A DNA stretch of 64,000 nucleotides, taken from positions 62,001 to 126,000 of the forward strand of contig NZ_JANHJQ010000005.1 of assembly GCF_024609785.1 (NCBI RefSeq). The letters are read 5' to 3'. Numbering within the stretch: position 1 is the stretch's first letter; each line of letters begins with the position of its first letter. A model generated the notes under the pieces. The model did no database searches. It saw nothing but the letters and a program-made list of their open reading frames with translations, and was not told the DNA's origin. This stretch comes from Pseudalkalibacillus decolorationis (GTDB taxonomy: Bacteria > Bacillota > Bacilli > Bacillales > Fictibacillaceae). Both the position numbers and the translations under genes were made by a program. Positions 27,337 to 35,540 of this stretch are shown here, piece by piece.

Positions 27337-28221
27337 ATGAACATACCTGAAGAAGTGACGATTATTGAAGTTGGACCGAGAGACGGATTACAAAACGAAA
27401 AAAATCAAGTTCCTACTGAAGCCAAAGTTGCCTTTATAAAAGCGTTGAAAAATGCCGGTATAAAAGAAATGGAGTTAACGTCCTTTGTATCTCCTAAATG
27501 GGTTCCGCAAATGAGTGATGCTAAAGACGTCATTGAGGCGGGTCTTGATAGCGACCGAAATTTTGTTCTTGCACCGAACCGGAAAGGGATCGATCGGATC
27601 TACGATACGGATGTAAAACATGTTGCTGTGTTCGTAGGTGTAAGTTCATCCTTTAACAAAAAGAACATTAATAAAACAACGGAAGAGAGCATGAACGAAT
27701 TACAACCGATAATTAAGGAATTGAAGGAAAAGGGTTATTTTGTCCGAGCTTGCATTTCCACTTCCTTTTACTGTCCATACGAAGGAAAAATTGATCCGGT
27801 CGATACGGTAGCATTATGTTCTCAATTTGTCGAATTTGGAGTTGATGAACTAAGCGTAGCTGATACAGTTGGCATGGCAAATCCACTTGAAAGCTATGAA
27901 TTGTTTGATCGTTTACATAATAATCTCGGAGATAAAGTGCTGCTAACCGGACATTTTCACGATACGCGTGGTATGGCCCTCGCAAATATTTATGCCTGTT
28001 TACAAGCCGGCATTACTAGATTCGATAGTTCTAGTGGCGGACTCGGAGGCTGTCCGTTCTCCCCTGGAGCAACCGGAAATGTTGCGACAGAGGATGTTGT
28101 ATTTATGCTCGAACAAATGGGGATTCGAACAGGGATTTCGTTAACGGGGATTGCTGAGGCAGTTGATATTATTAACCCTCACATTTCACGTCCAATCGGT
28201 ACTGAATCCTCCCACGACTAA
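27337..28221 (+). CDS. Hydroxymethylglutaryl-CoA lyase with IS-altered C terminus
   Basis: Splits HMG-CoA into acetyl-CoA and acetoacetate, as in leucine breakdown. The DRE-TIM barrel shows EVGPRDGLQNE, LTSFVSPKW, HFHDTRGMALAN and the catalytic-cysteine loop GGLGGCPFSPGATGN with ATEDVV. ATG 27337 follows GGAGG. The last residues (SSHD and the TAA) come from the right end of the neighbouring IS element, replacing the usual tail after SRPIG. The core is intact, so activity is likely. Product acetoacetate feeds the divergent scoAB/thiolase operon. Confidence 0.9.
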   Translation: MNIPEEVTIIEVGPRDGLQNEKNQVPTEAKVAFIKALKNAGIKEMELTSFVSPKWVPQMSDAKDVIEAGLDSDRNFVLAPNRKGIDRIYDTDVKHVAVFVGVSSSFNKKNINKTTEESMNELQPIIKELKEKGYFVRACISTSFYCPYEGKIDPVDTVALCSQFVEFGVDELSVADTVGMANPLESYELFDRLHNNLGDKVLLTGHFHDTRGMALANIYACLQAGITRFDSSSGGLGGCPFSPGATGNVATEDVVFMLEQMGIRTGISLTGIAEAVDIINPHISRPIGTESSHD

Positions 28222-28427
28222 AGCCGTGGGGTTCGAATACGTAAGACCTTCTTCTAAACCGGCAGCCACAGTCCACCCCTTACAGGATGCTCAGCATTTA
28301 AGGACTTAGACACTGAATCTCACTTCTATCCGAACGTTCGCAGTCCAAGCAACCTCTGCTGCCATCGCGACTACTTCTTTCTGCTCTCACGAGCTCGGTG
28401 GGATCACACCGCTTATTTGATCCTTGA
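28211..28427 (-). ncRNA. Putative omega (right-end) RNA of TnpB
   Basis: The 217 bases between the tnpB stop and the right end are non-coding, rich in short stems and end in the conserved palindrome. In this family the tnpB 3' region plus right end yields a guide RNA whose guide is the adjoining host sequence, here the HMG-CoA lyase gene. Confidence 0.6.
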
Positions 28428-30002
28428 CTATGGATGGACTAGAATCCCTGAATTCAAAATCATCTTGTTTTGTATCAGAATCTGACCCACGGCCTCATCA
28501 TGGTTTCGTTTAAAGAGGGGATAGGTTTCCTGGCATCGTTTTTGAACCGGTCGTGTGCCAGCTTGATTAGAATTCATCAAAAGAAAGGCGGAATACAAAT
28601 CCCGTTGAACGCGGGAGCCATCTTCGAACGGATGCCAACGTTGAGCTAATGGCTTTTTTATGTAGGTACGACGCTGATGGCAATATTGACTGGCTTTGAA
28701 GGTTTGGGTTTGGACATGGATGAACATCCCCCCAAGTCGTTTGACTTTTTGCTCGACGATCTGGACCAACATGGCAGGTGCCCGGTGACCGATACTTTTT
28801 CCGAATCGTTTCTTCCGTTTCAGTTTACCGGTCTTCTCCGAAACTTCCGTGTCCTTTTTTCGTTTTTGGAGGGCTTTAAAATGCATCGTCTCGATGTAGA
28901 AACAATGACCAAGGCTTACTAAGCGATTGGACAACTGGTTATGGGACTGTTTTCGAACGACCCTTTGTTTTCGATAACATTCTTGTAACCGTGACCGAAG
29001 AGTTTGATACCGTTTAGAGTAGCTCCAGGTTTTCTTTCCTGTCTTGATCCTTCCATTTTCGTAATAGTTTTCCGGGTTGGATGACCATTTGGATCGGTCC
29101 ATCCTGCGTTGAAGCAGACGAATCTCACGAGAGAGGGGTTGAACCTGATCTGCTAAATTCCATAAGCCGGCCTGGGTGATGGAGGAAACGGCAAGGGTTG
29201 AGGTTCCAATATCTAACCCCACGGGTCCCTTTCCGAGTGTTTTGGTTTTTGTCGGTGGATACCCACCTATGACGAGATCGGCAAAATAACGGATGTTTCC
29301 ACGGATCACTCTTTTCACTAGACGTACGTATTTCACACGATACCTTTCGAGAACCGTGATCGATTTGCCTTTTTCCGTTTTCGTGTAGGAGAAGGAGGTT
29401 TTGTTTTCAAGTTGAGACAGAATGGTCAAGGCATAATCGTCGTTGGGTTTGATGCGTAAAGGCGTGGATAGCTCCCGGTAGACGAGGTGACGATCGACAT
29501 ATCGCCAGCCTGTCTTGTTCGTTTTTCCTTCTAGGCTCACCATCTCACCTTTTCGAATGAATCGGACCTTGGTTGCTTTCCCGAATAGCTTCTGACGAAA
29601 AGCGAGCCACGCACGGGAAGCCATTTTTTGGGCAACCGCCGCATTGATTTGATTCCCAACGTGTTGTCGGATGGGTTTGATCCATTGATGGGCAGCATAT
29701 TCCGTGAGTTCGTACTTTTCGCGAAGTTGGTTCAACTGAATGGATACGTTCTTTCGTTCTTCTTTTAGCGTAGGATTGTGCTGATCCGAGCAAAGCTTAT
29801 GACGGATCCCTTTTAATTGACGTATGCATCGTTTATACGCTCTTTCACGTTTGTATTGGTGTTCTCGCTTGAGATACATTCCGAGTACCGTATTATAGAT
29901 GACACGGCCAACTTCGAGTTCCCTTTCAAGGATGGAAAATAACCGTGGGTTCCGTTTTAATTCAAGGGTGAAAACAAAGCTTGGAGATTTCTCTTTTGCC
30001 AT
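28428..30002 (-). CDS. tnpB: TnpB-family RNA-guided nuclease
   Basis: 524-residue protein with an N-terminal basic domain and a RuvC-like nuclease core. The acidic triad is visible as Asp264 (PVGLDIGTSTLA), Glu371 (FYIETMHFKAL) and Asp468 (VQRDLYSAFLLM). The usual zinc ribbon with two CXXC pairs is not there: between Glu and the last Asp only Cys441 remains (ASQYCHQRR ... KKPLAQRWHPF). I recall a Firmicutes subfamily with this VQRDLYSAFL end and no cysteine pairs, so this may be natural. ATG 30002 has AGGAGGGG upstream. Length is above the ~400 residues usual for TnpB. Confidence 0.88.
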   Translation of the reverse strand: MAKEKSPSFVFTLELKRNPRLFSILERELEVGRVIYNTVLGMYLKREHQYKRERAYKRCIRQLKGIRHKLCSDQHNPTLKEERKNVSIQLNQLREKYELTEYAAHQWIKPIRQHVGNQINAAVAQKMASRAWLAFRQKLFGKATKVRFIRKGEMVSLEGKTNKTGWRYVDRHLVYRELSTPLRIKPNDDYALTILSQLENKTSFSYTKTEKGKSITVLERYRVKYVRLVKRVIRGNIRYFADLVIGGYPPTKTKTLGKGPVGLDIGTSTLAVSSITQAGLWNLADQVQPLSREIRLLQRRMDRSKWSSNPENYYENGRIKTGKKTWSYSKRYQTLRSRLQECYRKQRVVRKQSHNQLSNRLVSLGHCFYIETMHFKALQKRKKDTEVSEKTGKLKRKKRFGKSIGHRAPAMLVQIVEQKVKRLGGMFIHVQTQTFKASQYCHQRRTYIKKPLAQRWHPFEDGSRVQRDLYSAFLLMNSNQAGTRPVQKRCQETYPLFKRNHDEAVGQILIQNKMILNSGILVHP

Positions 30003-30017
30003 TTTTACCCCTCCTGG

Positions 30018-30066
30018 CGAACAAATGTTCTATATCCATCATACTACAAGAGGGGGATATTAACAA
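30018..30066 (-). promoter_or_regulatory. tnpB promoter with LexA-like palindrome
   Basis: Minus strand TTGTTA (30061-30066), 17-base spacer, TATGAT (30038-30043), then a palindrome GAAC-N4-GTTC; CGAACAAATGTTCT on the plus strand (30018-30031) matches the Bacillus LexA box at 13 of 14 positions. The same GTTCTATATC context occurs at the uvrX promoter (39456). Confidence 0.55.
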
Positions 30067-30104
30067 TAGTTGGAAGACAATTTATATTTAAAGAGATCGA
30101 ATTC

Positions 30105-30240
30105 ATCCCATTGCTAAAGCGAATGGGCTTTCTGCGATCAACTTCTGTAATTGGAATAATCCTGGCACCCCCCTTCGATCTGGGGTTGTCTGGCTCTATT
30201 ATTCTTTCAATATCCGCGGTAAATTTAAAAGCGGAAACTT
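30105..30240 (-). mobile_element. Orphan IS605-type right end / omega RNA remnant
   Basis: CCCATTGCTAAAGCGAATGGG (30107-30127) has the same design as the tnpB element's end palindrome, sharing the CTAAAGC loop. About 110 bases of non-coding sequence follow in ωRNA orientation, but no tnpB is attached. The 66-codon frame across it has no credible protein. Confidence 0.5.
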
Positions 30241-30286
30241 CCAATGAGATGATGCGGAATAAGTTCTTATAAAATTAATTTAATAA

Positions 30287-31369
30287 TTAATTGAATGATG
30301 ACATAAACTTTCGGTCGGCATGGTCCTTCATTCTCCATAGAAGATGTCCGGTTATGCAATTAGATCCAAAGCATAATAAAAGTTTCTTGTCCCCTATCGA
30401 TAACATCGATAAATGACGCTTTGGCGGGGTTAAACGATACCCTTCACCATTTTGCATAAAGCCTTTTATATTATCAAAAAGTACATTACCTTGTTTCATA
30501 AGTATTGCTTTGTTCAGAGTCATTTCGGGAAAGTTTCGAACTGTAACGCTTTCCCCTGCCCCGAAAATAAACGGGAACTGTTTTACCTGCAAGGTATCTT
30601 CGACGAGGAGATGCCCTTTTTCATCGGTTGGAAGCTTCGAACTCTTATAAAGGTCAGGAGACTTTGAATCTGTCATCCACCACAATGAATCGAAGGTAAG
30701 GTTAGAAGATTGCGTAATGATTTTGTTTTCTTCCACACGTTCCACCTTTTCGTCCTCAACACGATGAATACCCGCTTTATCTACCATTCGTTTTAGTCTA
30801 GATTGATTCGCTTGATTCATATTATGTAGTGAAGAAGGATTCATAATGATTACCCCACCACTATCTTGATTCTTTGTCTTCCAAGCTTTTATCGAAAAGC
30901 TTAATTCAACTCCTGCTATGCCTCCACCCACAATAACAACCCGTCCAGTTTTCCCTTTCTGATCACTTATAGTTTGAATTTCCTTATAATGATCAGGACA
31001 AATTATCCTACTAGTATCCTCTATGAATAATAGATCCTTCGAAGCTGATTCCATATCAAAGGAAATAACATCAAATGATAATATCTCCCCTTCATCCGTT
31101 AATACTTTCTTTTGTTTTGCATCGATCGATAGTGGCTTCCCTTTAACAACTGTTACTCCTGCATCTGACGCTAACGTAACCAGGTTAACACCCACCTGAT
31201 CCAATTCGTAGTAGCCTTCTACTAGCCCCGGCAACATATCGCGATTGAAATACGTATTATCTGGAACGAGCAACGTAACATCACTGTCCATCGTTGCCCC
31301 TTCTTTTAACCGCTTCAAGAAATAAAGGTGGGCAAATCCACCTCCAATAAGTACAAGTTTATTCGTCAT
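30287..31369 (-). CDS. FAD/NAD-dependent pyridine nucleotide-disulphide oxidoreductase family protein
   Basis: 360-residue flavoprotein related to type II NADH dehydrogenases. The FAD-binding N terminus reads LVLIGGGFAHLYFLKRL and a second dinucleotide-binding motif is VVIVGGGIAGVELS (near 145). FGAGES marks the C-terminal FAD contact. No CXXXXC redox pair is visible, so it is not a classical disulphide reductase. It follows a TVP38 gene by 27 bases; this pairing recurs in bacteria but the reaction is unknown. Confidence 0.75.
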   Translation of the reverse strand: MTNKLVLIGGGFAHLYFLKRLKEGATMDSDVTLLVPDNTYFNRDMLPGLVEGYYELDQVGVNLVTLASDAGVTVVKGKPLSIDAKQKKVLTDEGEILSFDVISFDMESASKDLLFIEDTSRIICPDHYKEIQTISDQKGKTGRVVIVGGGIAGVELSFSIKAWKTKNQDSGGVIIMNPSSLHNMNQANQSRLKRMVDKAGIHRVEDEKVERVEENKIITQSSNLTFDSLWWMTDSKSPDLYKSSKLPTDEKGHLLVEDTLQVKQFPFIFGAGESVTVRNFPEMTLNKAILMKQGNVLFDNIKGFMQNGEGYRLTPPKRHLSMLSIGDKKLLLCFGSNCITGHLLWRMKDHADRKFMSSFN

Positions 31370-31396
31370 AAAATCTCCTTCAGCCCCTTACTTTGA

Positions 31397-32059
31397 CTAA
31401 CCCTTATCTACCCTAATTGAGAACATCGATGAAAGTTGTTTTCGAAATAGCAATGGCAAAGTTGTTAATGCAACCAAAAGCACAATCGATAAAATCATAA
31501 TCTCATTTCCGCCTGAATACGCACTACTTCCAAGTCCGCAATAAATGAACGCACCCGGTACAACACCAAGGAATGTCGCCCATAAATAGGGGGAAAATCG
31601 TATATTGGACACGGCACTTAAATATGTGACAATTTCAAAATGCAAAAAAGGAAGCAGGCGCAGTACAAGTAAAATGTAGAAACCTCTTTTGTCGATTTGT
31701 TCCCGAATTTTATCATATTTCGGTTTTGAAGGAACCCTCCCTACTTGAATACCCAATTTTCGAATTGCTAAAAACGAGACAATCGCCCCTAGACATGTCC
31801 CAACCATTGTTAACACAAAACCATACCAAAACCCAAATGCAAGACCCCCGACAAGGGCTAACAAAGATGATGGAAACAAAACAAACGGTCTAATTGTAAA
31901 AATTAATAAATAAACTCCTGGTGCAGTCCATCCGAACGAAAGGACCCAATTGCGAATTTTCTCTGGTGGAATCTTTAAGAAAGCATGATTTAACCAAAGA
32001 AATAAAATCAATAAGACTACGGTTATTATTAAATTTCTTATCAGCTTTTTCTTATTCAT
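31397..32059 (-). CDS. TVP38/TMEM64 family membrane protein
   Basis: 220-residue polytopic protein with the SNARE-associated/DedA-like domain: TIRPFVLFPSSLLALVGGLAF, GTCLGAIVSFLAIRKLG, LLVLRLLPFLHFEIVTYLSA and a final membrane span. Members are linked to lipid scrambling or membrane homeostasis. It is the first gene of a two-gene operon with the flavoprotein. Confidence 0.87.
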   Translation of the reverse strand: MNKKKLIRNLIITVVLLILFLWLNHAFLKIPPEKIRNWVLSFGWTAPGVYLLIFTIRPFVLFPSSLLALVGGLAFGFWYGFVLTMVGTCLGAIVSFLAIRKLGIQVGRVPSKPKYDKIREQIDKRGFYILLVLRLLPFLHFEIVTYLSAVSNIRFSPYLWATFLGVVPGAFIYCGLGSSAYSGGNEIMILSIVLLVALTTLPLLFRKQLSSMFSIRVDKG

Positions 32060-32254
32060 TGGTTATCCTCTTTTTCTCACTGTGTGTATTCATATGTTTT
32101 ATACTTACCCCAGTAGTCGAGCTCATTCCCTTTTTCATTTATCACTCAAACATATAGATTTCCATTCACCTTATAAGCTCTACGTTTCTATACTAACAGT
32201 GAGAGAAATCCAAACGTGCCTGTTTCGTAAAAATATGGTATTCTACAAATAGGA

Positions 32255-32416
32255 CAACATATACTTTAAAAAAGGGGGAGACCCTAGAGCAAGAACAAGA
32301 CACTCTTGCAGGTCTTCCCCAAATATAGCACAATAGATTTCCCTCAATGGGGAAGGCTATTCTGATGGATAACCACCCTACTCAGCCGGTAAGCTAAGGG
32401 TGGTTATTTCCTTTTG
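32255..32416 (+). ncRNA. Candidate antisense antitoxin RNA
   Basis: A plus-strand transcript convergent with the small toxin gene. Candidate -10 TATACT (32260-32265) or TATTCT with TG extension (32239-32244). It would contain a strong hairpin (GGGGGAGACC / GGTCTTCCCC, 32274-32320) and end at the terminator 32371-32405 followed by TTATTTCCTTTT, so its 3' part overlaps the end of the toxin mRNA. Layout resembles BsrG/SR4. Confidence 0.55.
32371..32416 (+). terminator. Terminator of the antisense RNA
   Basis: Stem AACCACCCTACTCAGCC / GGTAAGCTAAGGGTGGTT with a T-rich plus-strand tail. It lies against the toxin stop codon at 32404. Confidence 0.75.
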
Positions 32417-32490
32417 TTCTGAACCGCTAACAACGTGATGATCAACAGCCCAAACGTTAGCATGATACTGATCGATTCATACGCTGTCAT
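32404..32490 (-). CDS. Putative holin-like type I toxin (28 residues)
   Basis: Very short gene with product MTAYESISIMLTFGLLIITL followed by LAVQNKRK: the MT-YES start, one membrane span and a basic tail, as in TxpA, BsrG and the holin-like toxin family. AAAGGGAG is correctly spaced before ATG 32490. A TATAAT -10 lies at 32575-32580 on the minus strand, giving a leader of about 78 bases. In the mRNA, GGAAGGC in the leader (32537-32543) can pair with GCCTTCC downstream of the gene (32351-32357), the 5'-3' pairing typical of these toxins. Confidence 0.75.
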   Translation of the reverse strand: MTAYESISIMLTFGLLIITLLAVQNKRK

Positions 32491-32770
32491 GACAACACTC
32501 CCTTTCTGTCTCGACATAAATACCGAAACGGGGAATGCCTTCCACCCTAAAGTGTCGTCTATTGTACTGTTTTAATTATAACACAATTCCATGTTTTCCC
32601 ACATCCTACCTAAGAGACATTTATTATATTCTTCTGGCAGAACGATCATTCCATTTCTGGATTGTAACTTTATCGACAAATTTCAAATAATTTTTTATTA
32701 AACACCCCCAAATTGAAATCGATAATACCGAAAAATGTAAGCACAACCCCCTTAAAAGTTATAAATGGAA

Positions 32771-32815
32771 GGACACTTTTGATATAGTACCCCCTGTATC
32801 ACTAGTGTCCTTTTT
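32771..32815 (+). terminator. Orphan plus-strand terminator hairpin
   Basis: GGACACTTTTGATA pairs with TATCACTAGTGTCC and is followed by TTTTT on the plus strand. No plus-strand gene precedes it for over 700 bases, so it may end an unannotated RNA. The rest of 32581-32770 shows nothing I can name. Confidence 0.55.
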
Positions 32816-32871
32816 GCGTCATAAATCTTTCCCTTTCTAACACATTAAGAAAGAAAACTTGGTTACATAGA

Positions 32872-32908
32872 TATAAAACACCCCATCAAGATCAAAATCT
32901 TGATGGGG
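32872..32908 (-). terminator. Terminator after the ECF sigma gene
   Basis: Perfect stem CCCCATCAAGAT / ATCTTGATGGGG with minus-strand tail TGTTTTAT, just after the sigma factor stop. Confidence 0.85.
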
Positions 32909-32917
32909 GATATCCCG

Positions 32918-33484
32918 TTACGCACTTATCGTTTCATCATTTGCCTTGTTAATTCCAGTTTTTAATTGTTGTCTTGCCCTATATAGGCGTGATTTAACTG
33001 TTCCTTTTGGGAGATGCAGACGTTCGGCAATTTCCTCTTCTTTATAGCCATTTTTATACTTTAGTAGAAATACGGCTTGTAAGTCAGGCTTCAGATGGTT
33101 AATTTCTTGTTGAAGCTCTTCCTCGAACCAATGCTGCTCTGCTTCTTTTTCAACATCACAATAGTTTTCCATAGTCGTTTCATCTTGGACATACATAACT
33201 TCTTCAACTGGTATAATACCCGATCTTTTCTCTTTTCTGATTAGATCAATCGCTGTACGTGATGCGATGGTCGATAACCAGGCTCCCATTTTATCTAGGT
33301 CCATGATCGTATCGATTTTATTGAAGGCTTTCAGAAACGTTTCCTGCATGATGTCTTCAGCAAGGTGGGCATCACGAGTGATTCTTACCGCAACCCTATA
33401 AACCTTATCACAAAATTTTTCGTATATGAATGCAAAATCAATTTCAGGAATGTCTAAATTTATACTTGGAACGACGGCTGACAC
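32918..33484 (-). CDS. ECF-type RNA polymerase sigma factor
   Basis: 188-residue sigma-70 family factor with region 2 (HLAEDIMQETFLKAFNKID, WLSTIASRTAIDLIRKEKR) and region 4 (LQAVFLLKYKNGYKEEEIAERLHLPKGTVKSRLYRAR). Regions 1 and 3 are missing, as in ECF factors. I favour GTG 33484, preceded by GTGAGGTGG. It lies 16 bases after the ABC permease gene in the same operon, and no anti-sigma gene is adjacent. The permease's large extracellular or cytosolic domain might take that role, but this is speculation. Confidence 0.88.
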   Translation of the reverse strand: MSAVVPSINLDIPEIDFAFIYEKFCDKVYRVAVRITRDAHLAEDIMQETFLKAFNKIDTIMDLDKMGAWLSTIASRTAIDLIRKEKRSGIIPVEEVMYVQDETTMENYCDVEKEAEQHWFEEELQQEINHLKPDLQAVFLLKYKNGYKEEEIAERLHLPKGTVKSRLYRARQQLKTGINKANDETISA

Positions 33485-33500
33485 GGTTTCCACCTCACTT

Positions 33501-35540
33501 TTATTTAAAATGTTGTTTTACGAAGTCTGGAAGGTCTTCTGAATTAAAGCTTCGCACTTCTACTTCATAGAATTTTTGGTTCTTAAATTGTAATCCTACG
33601 AGATACTCATCCCTAGGGTTTCGATAGGTGGAACTTTCCCACACTCTTTGAATCTGTTCTTCTGATGTCACTTTCAACGCATTTTCATTTTTGAGCATAC
33701 TTTCCATTATCCTGTGAGGTGGGCCGTTTCTTATTCCATCGTCTATATCCTCCCGCTTCACAATAACTGCATAATCGATGTCCTTAGCGCTGATTCGCGA
33801 TTCTTCGAGCTTACCTTGATCCTTCAGGACACTTTCAAACTCTGTATAGGATGGTTTGAATTTCATATGAATCCGTAACCTGCGTTCGTCATCAAGCAAT
33901 ATCGTAATCTCAGATAAATTTTCATCGTATTTATCGGAGAGGCTATACGTGTCATTCTTGATGTCTTCCCTTAATGCCTCGAGTGCATCGGTAATTTCTT
34001 TTGGATCGGCAATCACTGCTCGTTTATCAACAGGTCCACTCGGTGAGATCGTGATTTGATCGATCTCATCTGGTACTACATGTAATACTTCATACTCTGC
34101 TTCTTTAAATTCTTTGGAATCATAGATCTGTTTTAAATCGTCTTCAAATGGTTTTACATCAGACAGTTGGTATTGGCGTACTACTTTCCCGCCATTTTTC
34201 AACTCATATGCGATAAATACACTTTGATCGGAGCGCGCCGGGTCTTCTAGCATGTCTTGATGTTCAATGATTTTATGATGAAGCTCCTGAATCGCATTTA
34301 TGGTTTCTGGCTTCTTAAAAAATGGTTTATGCTCATCCATCGGTTCGTCGACCATATAGTAATCCGTTGTGTTTTCTTCTTCCATATATCCAAATGAGCT
34401 ATCTGCAAAATACACGCGTTCAATCTCATCAAGCTCAGGTACTCTCTGCTGGTAACCTGTTATATCGAAATTGATGAGTAATCCGACAAACACCATGACC
34501 ACTGAATAAATGAGTAATCCTTTTACATGGGTAAAGACACGCCACGTTTTTTGCAGAAGCATCTCAGCGACGAAATAACCGATCAATGAGCCGACAACAT
34601 AACCGAATATCGCCCATCCGATGCTGTTTTCAGTCTCACCGAAGTACAGACCTCCAAGCAACATCGTACAAAAGGTCACTCCATATTTGAATAAAGGCCT
34701 TAGCTGACGGAAAACAATTGCCTGCGAAACGGTTTCGAGGCTACGTCTCTTATACAACCACATCCCTAAACCATAAAAGATTACAGCGATCGCAAGATAA
34801 ATCAGTATTTCAATCAGACTAAATATATCGTTGGCTCTGGTACGCCCATAGTCAACAAAATTGACGACATTTGTAACTGGCGATAACTTTAAAATATTAT
34901 ACTCAAGGTAGAAGTTGGGTAAAAATCCAAATAGAAACAATTCTAAATTGTATAAAACAAGTGCGGTTATTCCTGCAGGGAACAAAAGCAGAATAAAGGT
35001 CAAAACTCCTTGTACTGCAGAAAGTCCCGTCACAGTCCCGACGAACACACCCGCTAGAAAAACAAGTAAGGTTATGACAAATGTCATGCCTGCCCAGGAG
35101 AAAATTTCACGAATCGTAAAAAAGTCTTCCAACTCTATGAAACCTTGCATTAACAGTAACGTTATTACAGTAAACAAGATTGGTATTACTAAGTACCAAA
35201 TACCTAAACTTACATACTGGTTAAAAATAGTTGCTCGTGTAACTGGTAAGCTATGCATAAAATCCGAAGCACTTTTCACTTGTAAAAAACGAAATAAAAA
35301 GATCGCAAGCAATAATGGCACCGCAAACATTAGTACGAGTTGGACCGGGAACATAATCGTGAATATGTTCTGATATCCTTCATAAGTATGTCCCATTTCC
35401 TGCCAATTCGACCATTCCATCAAGATCCGCAATGGAAGCGCAAATAGCAGCCCCACTAAATAAATAATTCCAACCCAACCTACGTTACGGAAGCTTTGGA
35501 TCATGATTTCTTTATTAAACAAGGATGTTTTTGATTGCAT
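33501..35540 (-). CDS. ABC transporter permease with C-terminal DUF6449-like domain
   Basis: 679 residues: about ten membrane segments in the first 390 residues (GIIYLVGLLFALPLRILM onward, with FRFLQVKSASDFMHSLPVTR), then a soluble domain of about 290 residues containing VYFADSSFGYMEEE, HHKIIEHQ and ITISPSGPVDKRAVI. ATG 35540 is chosen since GGGGGA is eight bases upstream. It overlaps the ATPase gene by 26 bases. The GntR-ATPase-permease order is that of YtrA-type cell-envelope stress operons. Confidence 0.85.
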   Translation of the reverse strand: MQSKTSLFNKEIMIQSFRNVGWVGIIYLVGLLFALPLRILMEWSNWQEMGHTYEGYQNIFTIMFPVQLVLMFAVPLLLAIFLFRFLQVKSASDFMHSLPVTRATIFNQYVSLGIWYLVIPILFTVITLLLMQGFIELEDFFTIREIFSWAGMTFVITLLVFLAGVFVGTVTGLSAVQGVLTFILLLFPAGITALVLYNLELFLFGFLPNFYLEYNILKLSPVTNVVNFVDYGRTRANDIFSLIEILIYLAIAVIFYGLGMWLYKRRSLETVSQAIVFRQLRPLFKYGVTFCTMLLGGLYFGETENSIGWAIFGYVVGSLIGYFVAEMLLQKTWRVFTHVKGLLIYSVVMVFVGLLINFDITGYQQRVPELDEIERVYFADSSFGYMEEENTTDYYMVDEPMDEHKPFFKKPETINAIQELHHKIIEHQDMLEDPARSDQSVFIAYELKNGGKVVRQYQLSDVKPFEDDLKQIYDSKEFKEAEYEVLHVVPDEIDQITISPSGPVDKRAVIADPKEITDALEALREDIKNDTYSLSDKYDENLSEITILLDDERRLRIHMKFKPSYTEFESVLKDQGKLEESRISAKDIDYAVIVKREDIDDGIRNGPPHRIMESMLKNENALKVTSEEQIQRVWESSTYRNPRDEYLVGLQFKNQKFYEVEVRSFNSEDLPDFVKQHFK

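Larger units (their letters stand above)
28205..30060 (-). mobile_element. IS200/IS605-family element carrying only tnpB (IS1341 type)
   Basis: Contains tnpB but no Y1 transposase tnpA. The right end has the typical subterminal palindrome CCCACGACTAAAGCCGTGGG (28211-28230). The left end lies near 30044-30066; the exact border is not resolved. It is inserted in the 3' end of HMG-CoA lyase. Confidence 0.8.

Noticed and set aside
30044-30244. 66-codon minus-strand frame
   Set aside because: It spans the tnpB promoter side and the orphan right-end palindrome and is not protein-like.
32636-32653. LexA box upstream of the toxin gene
   Set aside because: AGAACGATCATTCC has several mismatches and is about 60 bases from the promoter.
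34915-35373. 152-codon plus-strand frame
   Set aside because: Antisense to the ABC permease, with no ribosome site and composition expected from the opposite strand.
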